A stretch of DNA of 64,000 bases, taken from NCBI GenBank assembly GCA_037479115.1, contig JBBFLK010000005.1, positions 1 through 64,000 of the forward strand. The letters run 5' to 3'. Made by a program: the position numbers and the translations under genes. This document shows positions 52,314 through 60,281 of this stretch, one piece after another. Within the stretch, counting starts at the first letter, position 1; every line of letters begins with the position of its first letter. Below the pieces are notes generated by a model. The model saw only the letters and a program-made list of their open reading frames with translations, was not told the DNA's origin and searched no databases. The DNA is from Anaerohalosphaeraceae bacterium. Its GTDB lineage: Bacteria; Planctomycetota; Phycisphaerae; Sedimentisphaerales; Anaerohalosphaeraceae.

Positions 52314-52988
52314 ATGAAAAAAATGCAATTGCTGATTCTGATTGCGGCCGGCATCGTGTGCTTCGCGACGGCGTTCGGCGTCAGCTGGCATCTGAAAAAA
52401 AAGCGTGCCGCTCTGCCGCAGCCGCCTGCGGCGGCATCTGCGGAAGCCCCCGCGGCGGCGGCACCGAACCCGGGACCTTCGTACCTGCTGGCGGCCTCTG
52501 AGGACTATTCGCCCGGTTTATCCGAACGGCAGCTGCAGAATCTGATGGAAGAACTTCGCGCCCGCATGCAGGATTATCGAACCAAGGAAAAACAGCTCGC
52601 TCAGGAGGAACAGCGGATTCAGATGGCGCATCAAACCATCCAGGAGGAAATCGACCGGCTCAATCAGCTGCGGGCCAAACTGGCTGTGCTGGCGCAGGAA
52701 ATTGAGCAGAAACAGCAGCAGCTTCAGAACAGCATCGTCCGGATTGACGCGCTTGAGCAGGCCAATTTTCAGCGTTTGGCCGCCACCTATGACAAGATGG
52801 ATACCACTCAGGCCGCCCGCATCCTGGCGGCGATGGCCGCCGGACCGCAGGCCGCCGACGCCGTCAAAATCCTCTACTATATGTCGGAGCGTACCACCGC
52901 CAAGGTGCTCGGAGAAATCGGGGCTGTCCAGCCCGAGCTGGCTTCCGCCATCAATCTGAAACTGAAACGAGTTGAGGAGATTCGCTGA
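52314..52988 (+). CDS. MotE-like flagellar periplasmic protein
   Basis: A 224-aa protein with one N-terminal transmembrane helix (LLILIAAGIVCFATAFGVSW), a long coiled coil (about 75-145) and an MgtE N-terminal-like end (FQRLAATYDKMDTTQAARILAAMAAGPQAADAVKILYYMSERTTAKVLGEIG). This is the architecture of MotE, the chaperone/stabiliser found beside motor genes in alpha-proteobacteria and others. Here it is between fliJ and motA. The symbol is withheld because family assignment rests on architecture. Confidence 0.78.
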   Translation: MKKMQLLILIAAGIVCFATAFGVSWHLKKKRAALPQPPAAASAEAPAAAAPNPGPSYLLAASEDYSPGLSERQLQNLMEELRARMQDYRTKEKQLAQEEQRIQMAHQTIQEEIDRLNQLRAKLAVLAQEIEQKQQQLQNSIVRIDALEQANFQRLAATYDKMDTTQAARILAAMAAGPQAADAVKILYYMSERTTAKVLGEIGAVQPELASAINLKLKRVEEIR

Positions 52989-52994
52989 ACCCCT

Positions 52995-53765
52995 ATGGAT
53001 CTTGCAACGATTATCGGTTTGATTCTCGGCTTTTCCGTCATTATCGTCTCGATTGCCATGGGAGGCGGGGCAATGGCCTTCGTCCACATCCCCTCCATGT
53101 GCATCGTCGTGGGAGGAATGCTCTGTGCCACCATGATTCACTTCTCGCTGCCGCAGTTTCTGGGCATTTTCTCCGTCATCAAAAAGGCTATCCTGGTAAA
53201 AGTCCCTTCTCCGAATGAACTGATTCAGCAAATGGTCAATTATGCGGCCATCAGCCGACGCGACGGCGCCCTGGCCCTGGAAGAACACATTCGAAAAACC
53301 GACATTCCCTTCCTGGCTAAAGGGCTCCAGATGCTCGTGGACGGTCAGGACGAAGAAAAAATGCGGGAGATGCTTTCGCTGGAAATCGATGCCCTGCAGG
53401 AACGGCACGCCCGCGGCAAAAAAATCCTCGAGTTTATGGGGGCCTCCGCACCGGCCTTCGGAATGCTCGGCACCCTCATCGGCCTGGTGCAGATGCTCCG
53501 CAACCTCACTTCGCCCGACCAGATCGGGGCCGGAATGGCCGTCGCCCTGATTACCACCTTTTACGGGGCGATTCTGGCCAATCTGATTTTCATCCCGCTG
53601 GCCGGCAAACTCGGGCTGTATTCCCAGGCGGAAATCACCGCCATGCAGATGATTCTTGAGGGCATCTGCACCATCAGCCGCGGCGAAAACCCCACCATCG
53701 TCCGGGAAAAAATGCAGGCGTTTCTGGCTCCCAATCACCGGGAGGAAATCAAAGCCAATATCTAA
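52995..53765 (+). CDS. motA: Flagellar motor stator protein MotA
   Basis: A 256-aa stator subunit with four helices. Motifs: TIIGLILGFSVIIVSIAMGG at the start; the cytoplasmic loop (KGLQMLVDGQDEEKMREMLSLEIDALQERHARG); GASAPAFGMLGTLIGLVQML; MAVALITTFYGAILANLIFIPLAGKL. The conserved prolines of the pore region are present. It lies 6 nt after the MotE-like stop and 3 nt before motB. Confidence 0.96.
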   Translation: MDLATIIGLILGFSVIIVSIAMGGGAMAFVHIPSMCIVVGGMLCATMIHFSLPQFLGIFSVIKKAILVKVPSPNELIQQMVNYAAISRRDGALALEEHIRKTDIPFLAKGLQMLVDGQDEEKMREMLSLEIDALQERHARGKKILEFMGASAPAFGMLGTLIGLVQMLRNLTSPDQIGAGMAVALITTFYGAILANLIFIPLAGKLGLYSQAEITAMQMILEGICTISRGENPTIVREKMQAFLAPNHREEIKANI

Positions 53766-53768
53766 CGT

Positions 53769-54422
53769 ATGGCAGGCACGAAAAGGAAAATCGAAGACGA
53801 ACAGCCGGGGGCGCCCGAATGGCTGGTTACCTTCAGCGACTGTATGACGCTGCTGCTGACTTTTTTTGTCCTGCTGATCAGCTTTGCCACCTTTGAAAAA
53901 GAAACGTTCGTATCGCTGGCCCAGTCCTTCGCCCAATCCCTGCCTTCAATCGGATGGTCTCGAGTCACCGACCGTGACTCGTTCCAGAAAAAACAGCAGA
54001 CCAATGACCAGGTGGACCAAATCAAAGGAACCGAAACCCGGACCAATATCACGCGGATGACCAGCAACTTTATGAAGGAAAAAAAGCCGCTGGATTTCCG
54101 CAACCTGAAAGTCTTTACGGTCCCTTCGGACCAGTTCTTCTGGGGACAGGGCGCCGCTATTTCTCAATCCGGACGGGAAGTCCTGACGGCACTGGCCAAG
54201 TTTCTGGGCTCTGTCACAGGACGCATCGTTATTGCGGAAACCGGTCCGGAAGACAAAATGGAGCTGTCGCTGGCCCGCTGCATGGCCGTGCTGGACTATC
54301 TGACTCAGGAGGGGGGGCTGACTCCGGAACGCTTCAGCATCTCGCCGACTACCACTCAGCGCACCGCTCCGACGGTGCGGCAGCTGGAAATCACCCTGCT
54401 GGAACGGAGCATCTACGAATGA
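53769..54422 (+). CDS. motB: MotB-like stator protein, first copy
   Basis: A 217-aa protein with the MotB membrane helix and its proton-carrying Asp24 (VTFSDCMTLLLTFFVLLISFA). The C-terminal region keeps an OmpA-like outline (FFWGQGAAISQSGREVLTALAKFLG, LSLARCMAVLDYL) but lacks the usual GHTD-type peptidoglycan motif, so its cell-wall binding may be altered. It overlaps the next motB by 4 nt. Confidence 0.88.
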   Translation: MAGTKRKIEDEQPGAPEWLVTFSDCMTLLLTFFVLLISFATFEKETFVSLAQSFAQSLPSIGWSRVTDRDSFQKKQQTNDQVDQIKGTETRTNITRMTSNFMKEKKPLDFRNLKVFTVPSDQFFWGQGAAISQSGREVLTALAKFLGSVTGRIVIAETGPEDKMELSLARCMAVLDYLTQEGGLTPERFSISPTTTQRTAPTVRQLEITLLERSIYE

Positions 54423-55153
54423 GCCGAAAAAAAAACCAACCGAGTTCCAGCGGCGGGGCCCCCGCCTGGATTGTCACTTATTCAGATATGGTTACCCTGC
54501 TGCTGACTTTTTTCGTGATGCTGCTCAGCATGGCCAGTTATCAGGTGGAACAGCATAAATTCCTGGCCGGAACCAACTCGTTCCGCCGTGCCCTGACCGA
54601 TTTGGGCTTAAGCGGCTTTCTGATTGAAAACAAAAGCAGTCAGGAATTTGAACACCCCAAGCCCACCTACAACATCGATGAAGGAAAAGATGAAGAAAAA
54701 GACCGTTCCATCGACGCCCGCACAGAAATCCTTCGGCGAATCCTGTTCGAAATTGAACGCAAAATGAAAATTTCCCCTTCGCAAATCGACGGGGTTTCCA
54801 AAACGTTTCTTCCCATGAAAATCCGGTTTGCTCCCGGCAGCGCCGCCCTGGATGACAAAGCCAAAAAAGACCTTCAGACGGCCTGGAATCAAATCTGTAT
54901 CTCCGTCACCGGACGTGAGGCGATGCTTTATATCCTCGGATTAGCCGCCGATGAAAAGACCCCGGCCGCGCAATTCACCCTTTCCGCCCGGCGGGCCAAA
55001 GCCGTCAAAGACTATCTGGAAACCCTGAATCCTTCCGACAAAAAAATTCCTATTTTCTGCTGGGGGGCCGGGCGCGGCGGGGAATGGACCAGCCGGAACG
55101 GCTTAATTACACCCCAAACCCAGATTCTAATAACCCTGATTCTTGAAAAATAA
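54419..55153 (+). CDS. motB: MotB-like stator protein, second copy
   Basis: A 244-aa protein with Asp23 in VTYSDMVTLLLTFFVMLLSMA and an OmpA-like end (IRFAPGSAALDDKAKKDL, LSARRAKAVKDYL). It is clearly related to the first MotB but diverged. Two MotB types after one motA suggests a mixed B dimer or switchable stators. It is the last gene before the second sigma-54 promoter, separated from fliO by 155 nt. Confidence 0.88.
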   Translation: MSRKKNQPSSSGGAPAWIVTYSDMVTLLLTFFVMLLSMASYQVEQHKFLAGTNSFRRALTDLGLSGFLIENKSSQEFEHPKPTYNIDEGKDEEKDRSIDARTEILRRILFEIERKMKISPSQIDGVSKTFLPMKIRFAPGSAALDDKAKKDLQTAWNQICISVTGREAMLYILGLAADEKTPAAQFTLSARRAKAVKDYLETLNPSDKKIPIFCWGAGRGGEWTSRNGLITPQTQILITLILEK

Positions 55154-55244
55154 CTCGTAAAACCCTTGTACAATTCTGTTCGTTTTCCTGACGCTGGACC
55201 TTCCCAATCGCACGGGAACAGCGAAAAAAGCCCTTTTGTCCCGT

Positions 55245-55260
55245 CGGCACAGATTTTGCA
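55245..55260 (+). promoter_or_regulatory. Sigma-54 promoter of the fliO operon
   Basis: CGGCACAGATTTTGCA: GG at 55246-55247 and GC at 55258-55259 are separated by the required 10 bp. The -24 box differs from consensus at one position. The start would be near 55270, so the leader to fliO is about 38 nt. Confidence 0.82.
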
Positions 55261-55266
55261 CACTCT

Positions 55267-55300
55267 CTCCTGCAGCAAACACGTTTTTTCCCTGCAGGAG
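55267..55300 (+). promoter_or_regulatory. Inverted repeat covering the fliO ribosome binding site
   Basis: CTCCTGCAG (55267-55275) pairs perfectly with CTGCAGGAG (55292-55300), and the right arm contains AGGAG, 8 nt before the fliO ATG. On read-through mRNA the whole hairpin forms and would mask the site. A transcript from the sigma-54 promoter would begin within the left arm and keep only part of the stem. Confidence 0.5.
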
Positions 55301-55308
55301 ACGGTTGA

Positions 55309-55764
55309 ATGCTGAAAAAAAGGCTCATAGGGCTCGGGTTGGTCTTTGCCGTATGTCTGGCTGGACAATGGGGCTTGTCCGCCCACCTGAGCGAAGCGTC
55401 CGGACCCGCTCAAACCGCTCCGCCGAACTGGCTGGAGTCCCAAGCGCCCGCTCAATCCCAAAATCTGGACAATCTGCATCAAAATCTTGTCCGACAACTC
55501 TTAGTGATGACCTTCATCGTCGCCCTGTTCGGCGGGGCGCTCTGGTGGTTTGTCCGTAAATACAGCAAAGGACTGCTGGTCGGCAAGGGACGATTCATTA
55601 CAATTCTCGAAACCATCCCTCTGGGGCCTCGAAAAACGGTTCATCTGCTCGAGGTCGGCCATAAAAAACTTCTGATCGGCAGTACGCCGGACAGCATTCG
55701 CCTTCTGGCGGACCTCACAGAGCCCGACCAGCCGAGTTCTTCTCAAAAGGATGCCTCGCAATGA
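55309..55764 (+). CDS. fliO: Flagellar biosynthetic protein FliO
   Basis: A 151-aa protein with a signal-like first helix (MLKKRLIGLGLVFAVCLAG), a second transmembrane helix (LLVMTFIVALFGGALWWFV) and the FliO motif FITILETIPLGPRKTVHLLEVG. FliO helps FliP assemble into the export gate. The gene overlaps fliP by 4 nt. Confidence 0.9.
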   Translation: MLKKRLIGLGLVFAVCLAGQWGLSAHLSEASGPAQTAPPNWLESQAPAQSQNLDNLHQNLVRQLLVMTFIVALFGGALWWFVRKYSKGLLVGKGRFITILETIPLGPRKTVHLLEVGHKKLLIGSTPDSIRLLADLTEPDQPSSSQKDASQ

Positions 55765-56564
55765 GACGCATCGGATTCCTCCTCTGTCTGCTGGTGTGGG
55801 TTCAAACGGTCTGGGCGGCACAAAGCCCTGCCCCGCAGCCCGCTGCTGCGGCCGGTCAGAGCGCCATGCCTACCCTCGAAGACCTGCTGAACCTGATTGA
55901 CAAGGCCTCGACCGACCCCCAGCAGCAGACACCGACGCCCTGGAGCGGACCGATTCGCCTGGTGTTTCTGTTTACGCTGCTGGCCCTGCTGCCCAGCATT
56001 CTGGCGATGATGACCTCCTTTACACGCATTGCCATCGTGCTCGGCTTTGTTCGGCGGGCCTTAGGCACCCAAAACATCCCCCCCAATACCGCCCTGCTGG
56101 GGCTGGCGCTTTTTCTGACCCTCTTTACGATGGCCCCCACCTTTTCCAAAATTCATCAGGAAGCCATCCTGCCGTATCTGAATAATCAAATGGAGCTCCC
56201 GCAGAGCACCGAAATCGCCAGTGCCGCCCTGAAAGAGTTTATGCTGCGCCAGACGCGAACCTCCGATCTGGCGGTGTTTGTCAACATGGCCCGCATCAGC
56301 CCGCCCTCTCAGGCATCGGACCTGCCTTTGCATATCGTCACACCGGCCTTTGTCATCAGCGAGTTTCGAACCGCCTTCGAAATCGGATGCCTGATGTTTG
56401 TCCCCTTCCTCCTGCTGGACCTGGTGATTTCCAGCGTCCTGCTCAGCGCGGGGATGATGATGCTGCCGCCGGTGATGATTTCACTGCCATTTAAACTGAT
56501 TCTGTTTATTCTCGTGGACGGCTGGGGAATCCTGGCCCAGGGATTAAGTTTAAGCTTCAAATAA
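55761..56564 (+). CDS. fliP: Flagellar export gate protein FliP
   Basis: A 267-aa export-gate subunit with an N-terminal signal peptide, then ALLPSILAMMTSFTRIAIVLGFVRRALGTQNIPPNTALLGLALFLTLFTMAP and, near the end, FRTAFEIGCLMFVPFLLLDLVISSVLLSAGMMMLPPVMISLPFKLILFILVDGW. It assembles with FliQ and FliR into the core pore. Confidence 0.97.
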   Translation: MRRIGFLLCLLVWVQTVWAAQSPAPQPAAAAGQSAMPTLEDLLNLIDKASTDPQQQTPTPWSGPIRLVFLFTLLALLPSILAMMTSFTRIAIVLGFVRRALGTQNIPPNTALLGLALFLTLFTMAPTFSKIHQEAILPYLNNQMELPQSTEIASAALKEFMLRQTRTSDLAVFVNMARISPPSQASDLPLHIVTPAFVISEFRTAFEIGCLMFVPFLLLDLVISSVLLSAGMMMLPPVMISLPFKLILFILVDGWGILAQGLSLSFK

Positions 56565-56576
56565 AGGAACAGACAG

Positions 56577-56846
56577 ATGACAGCGGACTATATCCTCTAC
56601 CTCGGACGTCATACAATGGAAACCGCCCTGCTGGTCTCGGCACCGATTCTGATTGTCTGTGCCGGTCTGGGCATCCTGATTTCTCTGTTTCAAACCGTCA
56701 CCTCCATTCGCGATATGACTCTGGCTACAGCCCCGAAGCTCATCGGCGTGGGCATTACCACGCTGTTCTTCGGACACTGGATGCTGCAGATTCTGATGAA
56801 GTTCACCTACGAAATCTTTACCCAAATACAGACCTACGGACAGTAG
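56577..56846 (+). CDS. fliQ: Flagellar export gate protein FliQ
   Basis: An 89-aa protein with two helices. Motifs: TALLVSAPILIVCAGLGILISLFQTVTSIRDMTLATAPKLIGVG. The length and position are standard (12 nt after fliP, 3 nt before fliR). Confidence 0.96.
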   Translation: MTADYILYLGRHTMETALLVSAPILIVCAGLGILISLFQTVTSIRDMTLATAPKLIGVGITTLFFGHWMLQILMKFTYEIFTQIQTYGQ

Positions 56847-56849
56847 CCT

Positions 56850-57599
56850 ATGGACCTGTTCGGCGGAAAACTTTTTGGTTTTTTCCTCATCCTGACCCGT
56901 CTGGGGGCCTTTTTTGCCGCCGCCCCCATGTTCAGCTGGGAGGTGCTTTCGGTTCAGCTGAAGATTGCTGTGGCAGTCGTATTGAGCCTGTTTTTCACCC
57001 TGCTGGCGCCGGCACCGGCACCGGCCGCAGCGGCTCCCATCGAAATGGTCCTGCTGCTCGGCCAGGAAGCCCTCTACGGGCTGGCGATGGGAATTGCCGC
57101 CTATTGCCTCTTCAGCGTTATCCACATGGCCGGTCAATACATCGAACAGGAAATGGGCCTGAGCATGGCCCAGGTCTTTGACCCGTTCACCGGTGAAGAA
57201 GGGCACCCGCTGGCCCTGCTGCTGGAGGTTCTTTTTATCCTGCTTTTGTTTGCCACGAACAGTCATCTGCTGCTTGTGCAGATTCTCTCCCGCAGTTTTG
57301 AAAGATATCCGCCGACCAGCACGCCCCATCTGGGCCGGCTGACTGAAAGCATCCTCCAGGCCGGCTCAGCGATGTTTCTGCTGGCCCTGCAGATGGCCGC
57401 ACCGCTTTTGGCGGCCTTTATGCTCCTGATGGTCGTTCTGGCCTTTATGGCGCGGGTCGCTCCCGAATCCAATGTCCTGTTTCTCAGCTTTCCCCTGCGA
57501 ATCGGAATGGGTCTGATTCTGCTCGGATTTTTCGTTCCCTATATCCATAGTTACCTGCAGCACTTTGCCCGCTGGCTCGAGCGCCTGCTGCCCCTCTAA
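56850..57599 (+). CDS. fliR: Flagellar export gate protein FliR
   Basis: A 249-aa membrane protein with the FliR order of helices: ILTRLGAFFAAAPMFSW, LGQEALYGLAMGIAAYCLFSVIHMAGQYIEQEMGLSMAQVFDP, VLAFMARVAPESNVLFLSFPLRIGMG. It is FliP-related and completes the FliPQR pore. 6 nt separate it from flhB. Confidence 0.96.
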   Translation: MDLFGGKLFGFFLILTRLGAFFAAAPMFSWEVLSVQLKIAVAVVLSLFFTLLAPAPAPAAAAPIEMVLLLGQEALYGLAMGIAAYCLFSVIHMAGQYIEQEMGLSMAQVFDPFTGEEGHPLALLLEVLFILLLFATNSHLLLVQILSRSFERYPPTSTPHLGRLTESILQAGSAMFLLALQMAAPLLAAFMLLMVVLAFMARVAPESNVLFLSFPLRIGMGLILLGFFVPYIHSYLQHFARWLERLLPL

Positions 57600-57605
57600 A
57601 ACCCT

Positions 57606-58661
57606 ATGCCCGAACCGAACCGTACAGAACACCCAACCCCGCGGCGCCTCGAGAAGGCCAGAGAGGAAGGACATTTCCCCCAGAGCCAGGAGATGCTCTC
57701 GGCTGTCTCGCTGATTGCCCTGACCTTGACAACCGCCCTTTGTGCCCCCTGGCTTATCCGCTGGTCCAAACAGCAGCTTTTGTCGGGGCTTTCCTGTCAG
57801 ACGCTCTGGCTGGACAACCCGCAATCCTTTCTGGCATTCGCCGATTCCCTCATCCTCGACGTGCTGAAAGTAACCGCCCCGTTTCTGCTGGCTTTGACCG
57901 CCGCCGGGGCTGCCGGATGCATCGCCGTCAGCGGCTACAACTTTGCCCCCAAAGCGCTGGCCTGGAAACTGGAAAATCTTAACCCGATGCGGGGTCTCAA
58001 ATCGCTCTTTTCCCCGGAATCCCTGATGCGGCTGGGGTTGTCTGTTGTAAAAATCCTCTTTTTAGCCGTGATTGTCTGGCTGTATGTACACAACAAACTT
58101 TCCTCCCTGACAACCTTTCAATGGATGCAGCCCGAAGAGATTCTGGCCTCCATCGGGCGGCTGCTCTTCGGGATTTCCATCCGCATCTGCGGGGGCCTGC
58201 TGGTTCTGGCATTTCTGGACCTTCTTTATCATCGCTGGCGATTCATCGAAAACCTCAAAATGACCAAACAGGAAGTCAAGACCGAACACCGCGATACAGA
58301 AGGCGCCCCGGAAGTCAAATCCAGAATCCGCCAAAAGCAGTTTGAAACCGCCATGCGGCGGATGCTTCAGGAGGTCCCGAAGGCCAATGTGGTCCTTGTC
58401 AACCCCGACCATGTCGCCGTCGCCCTTCGATATGACCCCTCCAAAACCCCTGCCCCCATTGTGGTCGCCAAAGGCGCCGACCACCTCTGCGAAAAAATCA
58501 AAGAAGTGGCTCGTGCGTACGGTGTGCCCATCCTGCGGCGCCCGCCTCTGGCACGCGAGCTGTACGCCACGGTCAAACTGGGCCAGCCCATTCCGGAAAA
58601 ACTGTACACGGCCGTTGCCGAAATCCTCGCCCTGCTGCATCGGCTCCGGCACAGCAGATAA
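57606..58661 (+). CDS. flhB: Flagellar export switch protein FlhB
   Basis: A 351-aa protein: N-terminal TEHPTPRRLEKAREEGHFPQSQEM, four helices, and the cytosolic domain with the autocleavage site. The site reads N266-P267-D268-H269 in place of the canonical NPTH; the cleaving Asn-Pro pair and the His are kept, so cleavage is likely. It lacks the proline-rich C-terminal extension of enteric FlhB. No strong ribosome site precedes its ATG. Confidence 0.96.
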   Translation: MPEPNRTEHPTPRRLEKAREEGHFPQSQEMLSAVSLIALTLTTALCAPWLIRWSKQQLLSGLSCQTLWLDNPQSFLAFADSLILDVLKVTAPFLLALTAAGAAGCIAVSGYNFAPKALAWKLENLNPMRGLKSLFSPESLMRLGLSVVKILFLAVIVWLYVHNKLSSLTTFQWMQPEEILASIGRLLFGISIRICGGLLVLAFLDLLYHRWRFIENLKMTKQEVKTEHRDTEGAPEVKSRIRQKQFETAMRRMLQEVPKANVVLVNPDHVAVALRYDPSKTPAPIVVAKGADHLCEKIKEVARAYGVPILRRPPLARELYATVKLGQPIPEKLYTAVAEILALLHRLRHSR

Positions 58662-58721
58662 TCCTTGCCCCCTTCTGCCGGCCGGCTATACTGAGGGCAG
58701 TTTTGGATGAGGAAAACCCAG

Positions 58722-60281
58722 ATGAACGCCCCGATAACCGGTCTATCCATGGAAGACAGAGCCGGCTGGAGCCGCACCGAACGACTGTTCGTCGGCACGG
58801 CCGCGATGCTTCTTGTCGGCATTCTTCTGCCCTGGTCTGCCGCAATGCTGGATATCCTCTGGATTCTTCATCTGTCCCTGACGGCGGCCGTAATTCTGAC
58901 CTGCCTCGGGGCCCGCAATACAAGCCAGCTGGACGGTTTCCCCCTGCTGACGGCCGGCGCTTCCATGCTCAGTTTTCTGACCGTTGCCGGCTGCCTGAGG
59001 GCCGTTGTTTTTCATCGTCAGGCCTGCGGACGGCTGGTCGAAATGCTTGGCGAAGCCCTCACCTCGTTCGAACCCCTGCTGGCCCTGCTGTCGGTCTTTA
59101 TTCTCGGTTTTCTTCTGCTGTACCTGGTTCGGCTGGCAGGGAAGCGGATGCACGCCGCCGTCGAAGACTACTTCTTTCGGATTCTTCCTTTCAAAAGGGC
59201 CGGGCTGGAAACAGACCGCTCTCTGCAGCTGCTTTCGGAGGAACAGGCCCGCCTGCTGGCTGACAAAATCCAGCGGGAAGTGCGATTCTATGCCTCTATG
59301 GAGCAGATTCGCAAGCTGCTGCTGGCTCAAATCACCGTCCATCTGTTTCTGCTGCTGACGGCCTGGCCGCTGGCCTGGACCGCCGAATGGCTTCAGTCCG
59401 CTTCCAGTCCTTCCGGACTGTCGCCTCTTGCGGCTGCGGCCGCCGCCCTGACAGGGACGGCCCTGCTGGCCTGGATTCCTCCGGCTTCGGCGGCCGCCGC
59501 CTGCGCCGCTCTGCTGTCCAAAGACTCTTTGGCCCTGCCTCGAGCCGACAGCGCGGAACAATCCGTTCCAAGCCGCACCATACGAATTCAGTCCTCTGTT
59601 TCAGGCCGAACAGAAGAAATTGAAATCCTCAATCCGCAGTCCCTGCAGGAACCGCCCAAAAGCACTTCGGTCCCAGAGCAAGTTGCCGATTTTGAGCCGT
59701 CCGGCTCGTCTGATTCATCCCTTCCCTTTCCAGAAATCCGTTCGCTGACTTTTGAGGGTACGTGCCCGGAAGACTACTATGCGTATCTGGCTGAGCTGTT
59801 CAGCCGGCCTGAGTTCCGGCGGTCTTATCTGCTGCTCACTTCCGAATCCGTTAAAGACCTGCCTGTCCATACGGCAGTTCATCCGGCCCTGCATCTGGCC
59901 CGACAGAAACAGAAAGTCCTGCTGCTGGATGCCGACCCCCGAAATGCCGCCGCCAAAGTCTTTGCCCTCCGGCCGGAAATGCTGACCGTTCCGACAGCTG
60001 TTCCACGTCTCAATCATCTTTGGCTTCAGTCAATTCAGCTGGAAGAATGGATGCAGAAAACGGCGGAAGTGCCCGCGGATGATTCCTTCTGCCGGCTGAT
60101 TTATGCTCCTCAGAAACTCCCCCTGCCTTCCCCACCCCCGTCCCGCGCAGACACATCAGCCTCTGCGGTCCGCATTGTTTTCTTCAGCCCCAAGCCGCCG
60201 GAACAAGTCCGTCCTCTGTTTGCCGGATGGCCCTGCATCTATCTGCTGGCTCCGCTTTGGGCCGCTTGCAAGACCGATTAA
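58722..60281 (+). CDS. FlhA-like membrane domain fused to a degenerate MinD/BY-kinase-like domain
   Basis: A 519-aa membrane protein at the position where flhA normally sits. ATG 58722 has AGGAAA about 6 nt upstream; an ATG at 58707 is an alternative. Residues about 22-270 can be aligned end to end with the FlhA membrane domain: MLDILWILHLSLTAAVILTCL (first helices), CLRAVV, GRLVEMLGEALTS, and the FHIPEP segment (YFFRILPFKRAGLETD...LLSEEQARLLADKIQREVRFYASMEQIRKLL). The normally invariant signature is mostly lost: the Asp of AIDAD is replaced by Glu in LETD. In place of the FlhA cytosolic domain there is a linker and a MinD/BY-kinase-like fold with LLLDADPR but without a Walker A P-loop. Homology is from motif reading and needs a profile search. 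Confidence 0.72.
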   Translation: MNAPITGLSMEDRAGWSRTERLFVGTAAMLLVGILLPWSAAMLDILWILHLSLTAAVILTCLGARNTSQLDGFPLLTAGASMLSFLTVAGCLRAVVFHRQACGRLVEMLGEALTSFEPLLALLSVFILGFLLLYLVRLAGKRMHAAVEDYFFRILPFKRAGLETDRSLQLLSEEQARLLADKIQREVRFYASMEQIRKLLLAQITVHLFLLLTAWPLAWTAEWLQSASSPSGLSPLAAAAAALTGTALLAWIPPASAAAACAALLSKDSLALPRADSAEQSVPSRTIRIQSSVSGRTEEIEILNPQSLQEPPKSTSVPEQVADFEPSGSSDSSLPFPEIRSLTFEGTCPEDYYAYLAELFSRPEFRRSYLLLTSESVKDLPVHTAVHPALHLARQKQKVLLLDADPRNAAAKVFALRPEMLTVPTAVPRLNHLWLQSIQLEEWMQKTAEVPADDSFCRLIYAPQKLPLPSPPPSRADTSASAVRIVFFSPKPPEQVRPLFAGWPCIYLLAPLWAACKTD

